A DNA stretch of 64,000 nucleotides from Zingiber officinale (lineage: Eukaryota; Streptophyta; Magnoliopsida; Zingiberales; Zingiberaceae). The position numbers were made by a program, and so were the translations under genes. The stretch covers positions 29,746,636 to 29,810,635 of the forward strand of contig NC_056002.1 of assembly GCF_018446385.1 (NCBI RefSeq), in the 5' to 3' direction. Shown one piece after another: positions 1 to 10,966 of this stretch (its first letter is position 1; each line of letters starts with the position of its first letter). The notes beneath the pieces are model-generated. The model was given only the letters and a program-made list of their open reading frames with translations, was not told the origin of the DNA and ran no database searches.

Positions 1-1
1 C

Positions 2-1588
2 CCTACAATTAAACATCTTAGGGTGTTTGGTTGTAAGGTGTTTATCTTGAACACCAAGGATCATCTTGGAAAGTTCACGGCTAAGGCTGATAAAGGGATA
101 CTGGTCGAGTACTCTCTCATCAGCAAAGCCTATCGAGTCTACAACAATAGGACTAAATTGATTGAAGAATCCTCGGATGTAGCATTTGAAGAAATCCCTA
201 AATCAAATGATCAATCGAGGGATGTAGGAGAAATTCAATTTGAATTTAGAAGTCTAAGTTTGAATGATCAAAACATAGAAAGAGTCGAAGTTGACTCCAA
301 TGATGATGAGCAAAGGCAACAAAGGGCTCAGGCTGATCTCTTGTCTGATACTGAGTCCTTGCCTGTGCCTAGTGAGACCACTCATGAGACACCGCCAACA
401 CCAAGGAAATCTAGGATAGCGTCTAGTTATCCCCAAGACCAGATTGTTGGAGACATCCAACAAGGGGTTAAGACTAGATCATTCTTTAGAAATGAGTCTA
501 ATGAGGTCGCCTTGATCTCAGAAATCGAACCAAAATTAGTTGGTGAGGCATTGCACGATCCTGACTGGATCATAGCTATGCAAGATGAGTTAGGTCAATT
601 TGAAAGGAGCCAAGTGTGGGACTTAGTTCCTAGACCTAAGAAGACCACCATTATTGGAACCAAATGTGTCTTCAAAAATAAGTTAAACCAAAAGGGAGAA
701 GTCGTAAGAAACAAGGTAAGACTTGTAGCCAAGGGCTATAGTCAAGTCGAAGGCCTCGATTATGATGAGACTTATGCTCCCGTGGCCCGATTAGAGTCCA
801 TTCGTTTAATGCTAGCTTTTGCTGCACATAGAGGCTTCAAGCTCTATCAAATGGATGTTAAATCGGCCTTCTTAAACGGTTTCATTAAAGAAGAAGTCTT
901 TGTTGAACAACCACTGGGATTTGTGAATACCGAAGCTCCAAACCACGTGTACAAGCTCAAGAAAGCTCTTTATGGGCTTAAACAAGCACCTCGAGCTTGG
1001 TACGAAAGGTTGTCAACTTACTTACTAGAAAAGGGTTTTGTAAGAGGTCAAATAGATCCAACACTATTTCTGCGTAGAGATGGTGAAAACATATTTGTAG
1101 CCCAGGTGAATGTCGATGACATAATTTGTGGCTCAAATAACAAGGGCTATTTGAATGAATTTATCACTCACATGGAAAGTGAGTTTGAGATGAGTCTGGT
1201 GGGAGAATTGACATTCTTCCTTGGACTTGAAATCAAACAAACTCGAGATGGCATTTATGTCCATCAGACAAAATACACTCAAGAGATGCTCAAGAAATTC
1301 AAAATGAGTGACTCTAAGGAAGTATCCACTCCAATGGCGACAAACACTCGCCTTGACAATGATGAGAATGGAAAACCAGTTGATCTAACGCAATATAGAA
1401 GCATGATCGGTAGTCTTCTATATCTCACAGCTAGTCGACCGGACATACTTTTTGTTGTGGGCATGTGCGCTAGATATCAAGTATGTGTCAAGGAATCTCA
1501 TTTAATTGCAGTTAAGAGAATCCTGAGATACCTTAAGGGCACAATTAGAGTAGGTCTCTGGTACCCTCGTACTGAGTCTTTTGATTGA
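2..1588 (+). CDS. Ty1/copia pol, partial: integrase C-end and reverse transcriptase (element 1)
   Basis: Open from the window edge. The first 60 codons are the end of the copia integrase (VFGCKVFILNTKDHLGKF, then GYS-like and YRVYN motifs). A linker with the TRSFFRN motif follows, then the copia reverse transcriptase (RVT_2): WIIAMQDEL, KARLVAKG-like, YAPVARLESIR, QMDVKSAFLNG, YGLKQAPRAWY and the active-site block near 1108-1119. RT copies element RNA into DNA in cytoplasmic particles. The active-site motif reads NVDD instead of the usual YVDD, so the enzyme may be impaired. The frame ends at a TGA created by loss of one base after the FD codons; RNase H continues in the next frame. The env-position ORF and multiple polypurine tracts downstream indicate the Sirevirus lineage. 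The 5' LTR and gag lie outside the window. Confidence 0.93.
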   Translation, partial: PTIKHLRVFGCKVFILNTKDHLGKFTAKADKGILVEYSLISKAYRVYNNRTKLIEESSDVAFEEIPKSNDQSRDVGEIQFEFRSLSLNDQNIERVEVDSNDDEQRQQRAQADLLSDTESLPVPSETTHETPPTPRKSRIASSYPQDQIVGDIQQGVKTRSFFRNESNEVALISEIEPKLVGEALHDPDWIIAMQDELGQFERSQVWDLVPRPKKTTIIGTKCVFKNKLNQKGEVVRNKVRLVAKGYSQVEGLDYDETYAPVARLESIRLMLAFAAHRGFKLYQMDVKSAFLNGFIKEEVFVEQPLGFVNTEAPNHVYKLKKALYGLKQAPRAWYERLSTYLLEKGFVRGQIDPTLFLRRDGENIFVAQVNVDDIICGSNNKGYLNEFITHMESEFEMSLVGELTFFLGLEIKQTRDGIYVHQTKYTQEMLKKFKMSDSKEVSTPMATNTRLDNDENGKPVDLTQYRSMIGSLLYLTASRPDILFVVGMCARYQVCVKESHLIAVKRILRYLKGTIRVGLWYPRTESFD

Positions 1589-2052
1589 TAGGTTATACCG
1601 ACTCTGATTATGCTGGGTGCAAATTGGATCGGAAAAACACTAGTGGGGGTTGCCAATTTTTAGGTTCATCATTGGTTAGTTGGTCAAGTCGGAAGCAACA
1701 TTGCATTGCTCTCTCCACGACCGAGGCTGAATACATTGCCATGGGAGAGAGTGTATCACAATTATTGTGGATGATCCACACCCTAGAAGATTATGGGCTT
1801 TCGTATAAGGGAGTGCAAGTGTTGTGTGACAACATCAGCACAATAAACCTAACGAAAAATCCAGTCCATCATTCAAGGACTAAACACATTGAAGTGCGTC
1901 ATCACTTCATTAGAGATCACGTAGCTAGGGGAGACATTGCGCTCACATACGTTGAGTCAAAATCAAACCTAGCCGATATTTTCACCAAACCCCTTCCGAA
2001 AAATGAATTTAGTCATTTAAGGAGAGAATTGGGAATGTGTTTGGCTCAATAG
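1585..2052 (+). CDS. Ty1/copia RNase H and pol C-terminus, frameshifted from RT (element 1)
   Basis: Carries the copia RNase H signature: IGYTDSDYAGC (first catalytic Asp), SWSSRKQ, LSTTEAEY (catalytic Glu), LCDN (Asp) and HHSRTKHIEVRHHFIRDHV, ending in SNLADIFTKPLP. RNase H removes the RNA strand during reverse transcription. It lies one base out of frame with the preceding RT, and the overlap at 1585-1588 marks a single-base deletion. Apart from that frameshift the domain is open to its TAG stop. The SSRKQ glutamine codon, which is a stop in elements 2 and 3 of this window, is still CAA here, so this is the best preserved of the three pol ends. Confidence 0.92.
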   Translation: MIGYTDSDYAGCKLDRKNTSGGCQFLGSSLVSWSSRKQHCIALSTTEAEYIAMGESVSQLLWMIHTLEDYGLSYKGVQVLCDNISTINLTKNPVHHSRTKHIEVRHHFIRDHVARGDIALTYVESKSNLADIFTKPLPKNEFSHLRRELGMCLAQ

Positions 2053-2864
2053 GCCATTAGGACTTCATCATGATCAATAAGGACAATTAAAACGACAAGA
2101 GAAATTGGGAAATTAATTTGGACAACTTGGGGACACCTCACACAAACTATAAGGTTTAACAAATTATTTTTGTTTGCTAGAAATGGGGTGAGATGCTAGG
2201 ATCAGCCAAATTATTCAAAATGTATCATGCATCCCTTGAATAATTAGGTTAAAGAGACATAAATCGAGTATGGGGAAGACCATTACATAATTCATGTGTA
2301 TCTGGTTCCTAGATCTTACTCATATATTCCAATCAAGGAAACTTGGTTGGACCTTTACCTAGAAATTATCTAACTTTGGTTGATGTGTTGATTGATACCT
2401 TTGATCGATACCTTTTATAATTTTGATTGAAAATAGGACAAGTTGTTAAAGTAATGATAGCAATTTGGATATATTTTAACAAACTCGAAACTGATCATAA
2501 CAAGGATGTGTTTTGAACCAAGTAATAAATAGCCTGAGTCTTGTTTAATACCTTGGTTCACTATAGATCATAGTTTCAGAAGTTTTTCTGGTTTTGAAAC
2601 CTTAAGGTTCAAAACGTCTGAACTCTATGCATTTGGAGTTGGTCTGAGTGTTTAAATGTTTGGAACTTTCCGGTTCTGAACAATTTCAGACCGTAAGAGC
2701 TCATCTTTCAAAAATATTTATGTTTGTAGATTCTTCAGGTTCTAGGTTCTGAATTTGGAAGTTTCTGAACTTCTTGAGTTCTGAATCTTCAGAATTTTCG
2801 ATAGAAAACTTCTACGAATTTCAGTTACTGAAACTCCTGGAGACTCTTCAATTTGTCAGACACC
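2053..2864 (+). other. Non-coding spacer of element 1 between pol and the env-position ORF
   Basis: About 0.8 kb with no convincing ORF. It holds an imperfect stem (CACCTCAC at 2134-2141, GTGAGATG at 2188-2195) of the type found at the same place in elements 2 and 3. It also holds T-rich sequence with many short repeats of GTTCTGAA/TTCAGA type between about 2570 and 2800. Confidence 0.6.
2134..2195 (+). other. Stem-loop downstream of pol stop, element 1
   Basis: Arms CACCTCAC and GTGAGATG (one mismatch) enclose a 46-nt loop and start 82 nt after the pol stop. The same stem occurs at 14228-14293 and 23487-23550 behind the pol ORFs of elements 2 and 3, and twice more at 7287-7344 and 7707-7762. 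Role unknown. Confidence 0.55.
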
Positions 2865-3060
2865 GATCGTTTTACAGCCCGATCAGGAGAGGCTGGATCG
2901 GTCTGTCGACCGATCCAGAACTCTCTGTTTGTTTACTGATCGGTCCAGGGACCGATCAGTACACAAGGAGGCTTCCTGATCGGTCCACCGACCGATCAGG
3001 GTATTCCCTGACCGATCAGGAGGTTCCCTGATCGGTCAGGATCTCTCCTGATTGGGCAGT
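2865..3060 (+). repeat. Array of short inverted repeats (GATCGGTC...GACCGATC), element 1 internal
   Basis: At least four hairpin units built from GATCGGTC and GACCGATC arms with 4-6 nt loops (for example around 2899-2920, 2939-2962 and 2978-3000), followed by a looser pair near 3010-3040. The same arm family recurs inside the LTR of this element (5645-5745), tying both to one element. Confidence 0.8.
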
Positions 3061-3202
3061 CGTCCGATCATATCAACACCTGGATCGATCACCCATCCCT
3101 CTTAACTCTTCCCGATCCCTTCTCTTCCCATTGCACGCCGAAGCCTTAGCCGACACCCTCCTACGCCTCAACTCTTCTCTCCGTTCTCCGAAAGATACAT
3201 AA

Positions 3203-4656
3203 ATGGCACCAAGGTAACTCCATTCTCCCCGAGCTCTACTCATTTTGGCACTTCATTTTCATTTCTCACCGTATCTTTGTAATTTGGTTTGGTTCTCGGT
3301 TGTTGGTGGCTTCCGTGCTCACCTGTTTGCCCCGTTCGTGTCACATTTTTAACCTTTAGGAAGAAACAAGTTAGTGAGGGAACTTCTAAGTCGTCAACTG
3401 AGAAATCTAAATCTAAGGCTCCCTCCCGACCTCAACCATCCGTTTCTGGAAGATTTCCAAACCATCACTTTGAACAAGCCTTTCAACAAAGAACCTTCAA
3501 ACTGCTTCCTTGTAGGTCTGTGGATCAAAAATTCATGGATGAATTTTGTCCATCTGTGTTGAAAATACTTGCCTATTACAAACTTGATTATCTAGTCTAT
3601 TTAGAACGGGACATCAGTTACGACTTAGTATCTGAGTTTTATAATAATCTTTATCAAACTAATGATGTTAATTATAAAACTAGAGTTGCTAAGAAGACTA
3701 TTGATTTCCATTTCTTGGCCTTCTTTGATTATCTAGCTTGCCGGAGGTGTTCAGGAAATGTATTTTCCATATATCCTGATTTACCAGACCCCTTACCTTC
3801 TCCCTTTGATGTCTCATCTGACTCCATTTATGAGTATTTCTTCGGACATCCTAGACCGGGTGGACAAGATGAGTTAGATGTTGATTTTCCTACCTTTGCA
3901 GCCCTGAGACTATCTGTCCCAGATTACATTCTCTTTAAGATTGTCACAAATTGTCTTCTTCCAATCACATCTAAACCATTGTCAGAGATCCGACCATATC
4001 ACTGCCTGATGCTTTATGGATCGCGTCGGCGTCTTGATTTTGACATCATGTCGAGCATTTATTCGTCTATCATCTCCTATAGTGAGCCTAACAGCTTCAC
4101 CGTTTATATGCCTTATGGGCATATAATTACGGATTGGCTCAAGACCCTACAGATTGATGTCTCCAAGGGAAGGATTGTCAAGATGGTGAGGCAGGACTGT
4201 AGACTTGGAAAACGTGCATTTTCCAAGTCTGGCATCATAGGACAGTATGGGGCGGTTCGTTGGAAGGACGGGAGAGCACTGGGTGAGTTACCACGGGCAC
4301 CTCCACGACAGGTTGATGCTGCTCCTGTTGCTGCTCCTCCTCCTGCAGCTGCTGAGTATGGAGAGGAAGATCCTGATCTGCGCTGGCAGATCGCTGAGCT
4401 GGAGAGCCGCATCGATCAACACGATGAGCTTCTGGCTACTGAGCTCCATGGGTTGCGTGTTCGGATTGACCAGCATTACGATGATCTACACAGTCAGCAT
4501 TTGGCGACGCAGCAGGTGCTTCTGGGATGGATGGCTAGCTACCCACCTCCGCAGTATTATTCGTGTTATCCACCCTCGAGCAGCAACATGCCGCCTCAGG
4601 GACTCATTCCTCAAGCTGATGATGATGATGCTCCTCATATCGAGGATGTTGATTGA
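3203..4656 (+). CDS. Env-position ORF of Sirevirus-like element 1, with a putative 146-bp intron
   Basis: Lies between pol and the 3' LTR, where Sireviruses carry their env-like ORF. An unspliced reading opens near 3289, but a better model starts at ATG 3203 in a short exon (MAPR) with donor GTAACT at 3214, acceptor CTTTAG ending at 3359 and the second exon from 3360. This yields a basic, Ser/Lys-rich start (KKQVSEGTSKSS) typical of plant-transposon proteins. The protein is about 435 aa. It has a globular middle, a Pro/Ala-rich segment and a C-terminal coiled coil (about 60 aa starting DLRWQIAELESRID), ending in an acidic tail. No signal peptide or clear membrane segment is visible, so a true envelope role is doubtful. 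A CT-rich leader (3090-3200) precedes it. Function unknown; it could also be a captured transposon-associated protein. Confidence 0.6.
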
Positions 4657-5227
4657 TACACCTTGTTTTATGTTGGTCATTTTGATTGTTTATACTTCGG
4701 ATACTGTTTGATAGATACATGTGTCTGACCTGGATATTAGCTGTTTTCATATATTTATGCTACTCGTTTTTCTATTACTTGCTTCTCTTTATGTTTCAGT
4801 TCTTATTGGCTATTTATATACTTTTCATATGCCATATCTTGATTGTCCGATAATACACTTAGAAAGAATTCTATGTGGATTAAGAAAGAGACAGTATGGG
4901 TTGAGGGGGAGTCCTTTAAGTCTTATTAATTCGCACCTTTTCGGTGTTTGACAAAGGGGGAGAAGATAACTAAGTTTAGAGATGAATGAAGTTTTGATTT
5001 TAGGGGAGAGGATAACCTTGAGGATTATTGACTTCCTTACTAACTAAGTTTAGAGATGAATGAAGTTTTGATTTTAGGGGAGAGGATAACCTTGAGGATT
5101 ATTGACTTCCTTACATAGTATTGTATCCGTCTTAGGGGGAGGATCTTGATTCCCCTGAAATTATGGAAATATGAGCATTTCTGATCTAACCTTAAATCGT
5201 GTTGTCAAACAACCAAAAGGAGGAGAT
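4657..5227 (+). other. 3' untranslated spacer of element 1 with multiple polypurine tracts
   Basis: Contains several purine runs (near 4910, 4953, 5018, 5092 and 5135) ahead of the LTR-adjacent tract at 5214-5226 (AAAAGGAGGAGA). Multiple polypurine tracts before the 3' LTR are a known Sirevirus trait. A 74-bp tandem duplication (4967-5040 and 5041-5114) doubles one of these tracts. Confidence 0.75.
4967..5114 (+). repeat. 74-bp tandem duplication containing a polypurine tract
   Basis: TAACTAAGTTTAGAGATGAA and the following 54 bases occur twice in direct, essentially identical repeats, each with a TTTTAGGGGAGAGG purine run. Confidence 0.9.
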
Positions 5228-5371
5228 TGTTGATACAGTCTGACCTGACTGTTGTTTGATGTTGACACTGATTTAAGTTTATATCAGATATTAATTAAAC
5301 TCAGATTGAGTACTGATCAAGGTTGATCAGGTGAAAGGGAAAAGTCCAAGTATGGAAACTTGGCACACGAA

Positions 5372-5602
5372 GTCGGAGAGGGCTCGGTAGTTCGTTCTCC
5401 GGACTAGGTCAGAGAGGGCTCGGTAGCTCGTTCTCTGGACTGGACGAAGTCGGAGAGGGTTCGGTAGCTCATTCTCCTGACTAGGTCAGAGAGGGCTCGG
5501 CAGCTCGTTCTCTGGACCGGATGAAGTCGGAGAGGGCTCGGCAGCTCGTTCTCCGGACTAGGTCAGAGAGGGCTCGGTAGCTCGTTCGCTAGACCAGGAA
5601 GG
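5372..5602 (+). repeat. Alternating 36/41-bp tandem repeat within LTR
   Basis: Units beginning GTCGGAGAGGGCTCGG and GTCAGAGAGGGCTCGG start at 5372, 5408, 5449, 5485, 5526 and 5562. Spacing alternates 36, 41, 36, 41, 36, making a 77-bp higher-order unit present three times. Confidence 0.88.
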
Positions 5603-5644
5603 CTTTAGGGTTTAGGGCTGGGAAGCTCTAAAACAACATAGCCA

Positions 5645-5745
5645 TTGGATCGGTCCACTGACCGATCATAGCCTTCCTGGACCGATCAGGCTATGGCCTG
5701 ATCGGTCCAAAAAGGCTGTGGATCAGTTTGCTGACCGATCCACAA
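5645..5745 (+). repeat. GATCGGTC inverted-repeat cluster in LTR
   Basis: Three hairpin pairs made of GGATCGGTC/GACCGATC-type arms, with the same arm family as the internal array at 2865-3060. Confidence 0.75.
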
Positions 5746-6614
5746 TAATGTCTGTAGTTTCTGCTGTTTCTCTACAACTTCTGATTCGTCTGATTTAACC
5801 ATCTGCGGTGAGCTTTTTAATTTACAGGTTGCAGGTATCATGTCAATGCTTAAATTCAAATTAAGCTCCATCAGAAGAATAAGACAAAGTGTTCTTTCTA
5901 CTGTGTTTCGCTACAAATGGTGCAGTTGGAGCATCAACGTTTACTGGCTGCAATCTGGCTGTGATCAGTTGCTAATCAGCTTGACTTCTGCTTATTGGTG
6001 TGAGTTCAGAGAACCAGATGAGGAGGAAGAGTGATTGGCGATGCCTTAGCTTGCAGCAGCGATTCGGTGCAGGTTGACAGCGATACGGTATAGGCTGAAC
6101 GCAGTGGAAAAGCAGAGGCATAAGAAGAAGGATGAAGAGATTTTCGGATAAGGAACTAAAAAAAAACGAGTGTGCTAAGGTTTGAGCTCTGTGCTGAGAA
6201 GCTGCGTCCGTCTTGCGCTCTGCTTTCACTGTCGTCTTCGCGTGGCTGTGAGCATATTTTTCATTCTCTTTAGCCACTGATCATTGTAAGTCTTATGCTT
6301 TATTTACATATCTTCGGAGACTTTGTGGAGAGGTTACTCCACCGAGAAGGAGGAAAACTTTAGCCGGAATCTATCCGGGGTGTGATCTACCAAAAGATCA
6401 AGAGATCGTCCACCTTACGGACACGCCGAGGAGTAGGGGCAAGTTATCCCCGAACCTCGTACATACTGGTGTTAGTGGTGTTTGTCTCATTTTCTTGTAT
6501 TATATTTTCGTTTGCATATTTCCGCTGCGCTAACTATTTGTAGAAAGAAATTCTTTAAGCTTTTAGAGGAGGTTATTCACACCCCCCCTCTCTAGCCATC
6601 CGAAGATCCCAACA

Positions 6615-6990
6615 AACTCAAGTCCAAAAGCTTGAGGAAGAGAATTCTAGCCTGAAAACTCAAGTCAAGGATTTGAAGATTACGTTGGAACAGTTTACAC
6701 TAGGTTCCAAGAATCTTGATCTGATTCTTGGAAAACAAAAAGTCGTATACAACCGATCCGGACTAGGATTTAGGACTAAAAGGAAATACCATTCATATCT
6801 ATCACTTGTTAACAGACTCAATAGAAAGGTAGTCCAAGCATGGGTACCTAAGTCTAACTTGGTCAATCAAGTTAGACTAGGTCATTATTGGGTCCCCAAG
6901 GATCAGATAAATTACCTTGATAGACTATATCGAGTTTATGACCCAGGGGGAACCAATAGAAAAATCATCTTTATAAATAAAATTATTTAA
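6615..6990 (+). pseudogene. gag/early pol fragment of Sirevirus-like element 2
   Basis: From the LTR edge the + frame reads QVKDLKITLEQFTLGSKNLD, then NRSGLGF and WVPK motifs. This matches the gag end of the copia element at 50.5-52.0 kb (LDGLEKFLKRFNVGSKELR, DRSGLGY), so it is the coiled-coil C-terminal part of a Sirevirus gag. Its start was replaced by element 1. It is open to 6990. Gag forms the particle shell. Confidence 0.75.
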
Positions 6991-7852
6991 TGATTGCTTT
7001 ATTTCTTCTGCCTTTATTATATGCTTAGATTAGGCTAGGTTAAGGACTCATGCGTAATTTACACTTGATTGGTTAGTCCTAGGAGTTTCAAAAGGAAAAT
7101 TAAATATATAATTTCTTTGAAAGGCTTTGTCTAGAAGTGGTGGGTGATTCCATACCCAATAAGGTCTAGTACCTCGCCACAATCAGGAAGCCAATCTTCG
7201 AAATGTGTATTTAATTAACCAATTGAAAAATCCAAGTCTAACTCAAATGTAAATTAAGCCTTAGATATAATCTAAATTAAAGTTAACCATCTCACAAAAA
7301 TACATAAGGTTCTCTGATTGATAACTTAGAATTGGGTGAGATGGATCTAGGATAAACTTAGTAGAATTTAATTAAACCTAATTCAATTCAATTTAAACTT
7401 TCAATTCAATATAATTTAAATCTTAATTCAATTTAATCAACTTAATTAAACTTAATCAAATTTACTAATTAATTAACTAAATTAAATTAACTAATTAATT
7501 AACTTAATCAAATTAACTAACTTAACTTAACTTAATTAACTAACTTAATTAAATTAATTAATTAACTTAATCAAATTAACTAACTTAACTTAATTAACAA
7601 ACTTAATTAAATTAACTAATTAATTAACTTAATCAAATTAACTAATCTAACCTAATTAATTTAACTAAATCTAATTCATAATTTAAACATGAATAACTTA
7701 ATAAATCATCTCACAATTACCCATAGGAATACCATGTTTGATCATCTAGATTGAGTGAGATGGAACATTAAGGAGTTGATTTCAATCAAACTATCTCTTG
7801 AATCCATTAAATTGACCCAAATCAAATACTTTATATGTAGGGACATAAAGAT
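6991..7852 (+). other. AT-rich spacer of element 2 with two stem-loops and TTAATTAA repeats
   Basis: No coding signal. 7375-7690 is a degenerate array of AATTAACTTAATCAA-type motifs. It is bracketed by two stems of the same sequence: CCATCTCAC 7287-7295 with GTGAGATGG 7336-7344 (perfect, 9 bp), and CATCTCAC 7707-7714 with GTGAGATG 7755-7762 (perfect, 8 bp). A partially repeated block containing the stem suggests duplication of the pol-downstream spacer. Confidence 0.65.
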
Positions 7853-8025
7853 TTGGATCAATGGATGCTAGATAGTGGATGCTCCAGGCACATGACTGGA
7901 GATAGATTGAAATTCACTAAGCTGAAACTCAAGAACCTAGAGTCAGTTACATTCAACAACGACGAAACCCTTAAGGTAATCGAAACAGGTAATATCCAAT
8001 TAAGTTCCGATTTCTATATTCAAAA
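7853..8025 (+). pseudogene. Copia protease N-terminal fragment (element 2), cut by the solo LTR
   Basis: Reads WMLDSGCSRHMTGD, the aspartic protease active-site block of copia pol (DSG), followed by a VTFNNDE strand. The protease matures gag and pol. The frame runs into the solo LTR at 8026; pol continues after 10966. Confidence 0.88.
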
Positions 8026-10961
8026 TGTAAAATACCGGAAAATAAAGAAAATAATAAGGGGAATTTTTAGGAATTTTTGGAAATTTTTCGAGAATTTTCC
8101 GGAGCTTGTACGGACGAGTTAACGGGGATAAAAACGGGGCCCGGAAAAGCCTGTTTAGGTTACCCTGTTTTATTGAGGAAAAGTTTTAATTTCTTTTCCC
8201 TTTTTCCTTTTTCTTTTTCTTATTTTTCGCCGTTCCTTTTTCCCTCTCCCTCGCGCACCCGAGCCGCCCTTCTTCCCCACGCGCGATCTCTGTGCCCTAA
8301 CCGCCGGCCGGTGGTTTCTTCCTCGCCGAAGCCTTAAACCCCTCGGTCACTTCCTCTTCTCGTTTTCTCCTACCCGAGCCGAAGCCCTCCTCTGCCGTAG
8401 CCCTTGCCGTGGAGTTCCTAGCGCCGCCGCCGCAACTCACAGAGCCGACCCACTCTCCTCGGCCGATCCTCTGTGCCGGCAACCGAGCCTTAGCGTCGAC
8501 TCTTCTTTTTTTTTTCCCTCGCTGTGGAGATTCCGGTGCCACCACAGCCGACGGCCGAGCCTCTCTACCGACCGCCGTGCCCTAAGTCCTCTTTGGATCT
8601 GCGTGCTAACGCCAATCACCGATCGTAGGAACTCCAGTCGCCTGTGCCCTAGCCGGTGCCACCACAGTCCTCTTCCTCAGTCCTAGCATCACTTCTCGCG
8701 ACGCCGGCCAAGGTTCTGCTACCCTATCTCCTCCTTTCTTCTATTATAACATCGCATACCTTTCCTTCCCCTCGCGTCGTCCCGGTTGCAACGGCCAACA
8801 CTGGTCGGAAAGCCGCCGATCACCTCACTGTGGTCACACCTGATGTGTTTTGCCTTCTCCACAGGGAAGACAGATTCAAGGACAGAGAGTTCGGTGCCTT
8901 GGCTGTTGGCCACAGGTTTTTGGTTCCAATCGGTTGTTACTATCTACTGTCGAAGAGGAAACAGGTAGAAATATGATTTCCAATTTTTGTGCTTAGTGAG
9001 TTAATTGGTTATTGTGGTGTTTCTTGGTTTCCAACAGCAATTAACCTTTGCTGGCAGCAACAAAACCTTGTGTGGATCAACAATCAAGGCTGTGAATAGA
9101 GGTAAGGTGTATAAATTTGTTTTGGTATTAGGTTCATATTTGGAAGAGTTCAAGTTGATTTAGGTTTAGACCTAAATCAAATTGTATAGTGGAACGAATT
9201 AGGATTCTAGTAAATAAGAAATTATTTTTAGCTATGTGGTATGTATGTAGCTAAATTAAATGTGGTTATTACAGGACTTTGATTCTCGACGGTGTCTCGA
9301 CGAGGATTTATTCGGATACGATCCTCTCATTGGAGGCGGGTACTTTGACTTATGTCTTTTGATATGCATAATAAAGTGTTTAACATATAGCAATGATTGT
9401 GTTTTCCATTTGTTTCGATTGGTCACTACATGATCGGTTACATGTTGCTTGTTTACTTATTATGCACTGCATGTTATTATTTATCTGACCATACATGCTT
9501 TAGGTAGTGACCCAACCATATGATACATTATGTTCAGGACCTAGGGTTTATTTGATATCCTATCTGTCTGTGTACCTTCCATTTGATTCATTGTCTTGTG
9601 GTACACATTTTATATTTATGTATGGATCTTGCTATTCTATTCATGATATTGCCATGTTTAGAGTCATGCATCATCTTGCATGATTGCATGTTGTGCGGTT
9701 ATCTGCTCCATTATTGTGAGCGCATCGCCAGTTACATGTATCTGTACACACCACCACTCATGGGTTAGTGGTATATCAGACAGGTGTGTGGCAGTTCTGC
9801 TGTTTGGCTCCGTTGGTCTGGTGACTCAGCTTGGTAGCCGGCAGTCAGTTCCGCTCTGTTTGGCTCCGTTGGTTTAGTGTAGCAGCGTTGTAGCCAGCAG
9901 GCAGTTGGACTTTGTTTGGCTCCGTTGGTCCGCTCATGGGTAGTGTGACTCAGCGTGGTAGCCGGCAGAGAGTCCTCCCTGTCATCGTGTACCAGGAGAT
10001 GAGAGCATTGCGCTCCCCCATTTATGATTTGGGGTAGGAGTATGTGTGTACTCCGACAGCATCCCGTCCACTCGGTCACTCATCAGGGGCAGTGATGTCA
10101 GAGTGCACGGTTGTCACAGCCCTACCCACTCGGACTCACCATTGTGTGTGAGATGGCTGACTGGCGTCAGGGGTGACCATGTCATTGGCATCATATGCAT
10201 GATGCATTTATTGTTTGTGTTTGCTGCATTTACTTGCTGCATTTATTTGGATGCATATGATTGACATGCATACAGGATTATGACACTCTCGGTCTGACGA
10301 CCCAGTTACCTTTATACCTTGATCCTGGTTAGTACAGTTTTCTCCTGTTTTTGTTCCAGTTGCATTTATCCTTCTCGTATTCAGGAGACTGTACGCATGA
10401 TTAGTGTTGTCTGTTATTTACTTTATTTTGCATATCAGTTGTACCTGCTGAGTGTTGGACTCACCCCCGCCTCCATTGTTGTTATATTTTTCAAGTTGAG
10501 GCTGTCCGGAGCAGTTTCAGTCACTAGTCCCCACTGTACGTAGTGCTAGTTCCCTACAGCCACAAGACTGTTTACTTATCCTTTGATTTTATGTTTTAGA
10601 TTATGTTTTGATCTTGTATTGTTTAGATGCTTGGAGTTTGTATGGATTATATTTGTCGATGGATTTTGGTATGATTTGGTTTTGTTCTACTACATGCATG
10701 CCCGGAAGGCAGAAGAGGTGAGTTTAATCGGATTTGAGCTTTACGAGTGTAGTTGAGTAGGGTTGTTTTCGAGTCATCTTATTACTGCTTTGGTTTGGCT
10801 TATATCTATATAAACTGCGTGGTGATGGTTTATTTACATGTTATTATTCCAGCCGCATGTGGCTGAGGTATATAGTGATTGTAGAAAGTTTCAGATTGTC
10901 CGCCGTACAGGGGAGGTGCTGCCGAAATTTCTTCGGACAGGGACTCCTCCGGGGCGTGACA
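8026..10961 (+). mobile_element. Solo LTR (2936 bp), probably a long-LTR Ty3/gypsy element
   Basis: Begins TGTAAAATACCGG, ends GGGGCGTGACA, and is flanked on both sides by the 5-bp duplication CAAAA (8021-8025 and 10962-10966), so both borders are firm. There is no gag, pol, primer site or polypurine tract inside. It has a CT-rich leader-like stretch (8200-8620), three degenerate repeats of about 58 bp around TTTGGCTCCGTTGGT (9790-9965) and otherwise no coding signal; the short ORFs inside are fortuitous. Its ends and layout resemble the LTR at 24738-27127, which reads TGTAACGCC...GGGTCGTTACA on the minus strand. LTRs of this size and end type occur in the Tekay/Del chromoviruses; that assignment is inference. 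Confidence 0.85.
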
Positions 10962-10966
10962 CAAAA

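Larger units (their letters stand above)
5228..6614 (+). mobile_element. 3' LTR of Sirevirus-like element 1
   Basis: Starts TGTTGATACAG one base after the polypurine tract plus T and ends GATCCCAACA, giving the inverted ends TGTTG/CAACA typical of copia LTRs. Length about 1387 bp. It contains a 36/41-bp alternating tandem array (5372-5602), GATCGGTC hairpins (5645-5745), a CT/GA-rich middle, and near the end GATCGTCCACCTTACGGACA and TTCCGCTGCGC, both also present in the LTRs of the copia element at 49.2-54.2 kb. The flank at 6615 is gag sequence of another element, so element 1 inserted into element 2. The 5' partner LTR is outside the window. Confidence 0.88.

Noticed and set aside
4113-4711. 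Alternative-frame ORFs overlapping the env-position ORF
   Set aside because: Shadows of the real frame at 3360-4656; leucine- or serine-rich artefacts of GCT/CTG repeats.
5972-6277. ORFs within the element 1 LTR
   Set aside because: They lie inside a well-bounded LTR, on the minus strand, with no recognisable domain.
8026-10961. A protein-coding gene inside the solo LTR (ORFs at 8656-8976 and 9765-10264)
   Set aside because: The ORFs are short, overlap on both strands, have no motif, and the whole interval is bounded by a target duplication.
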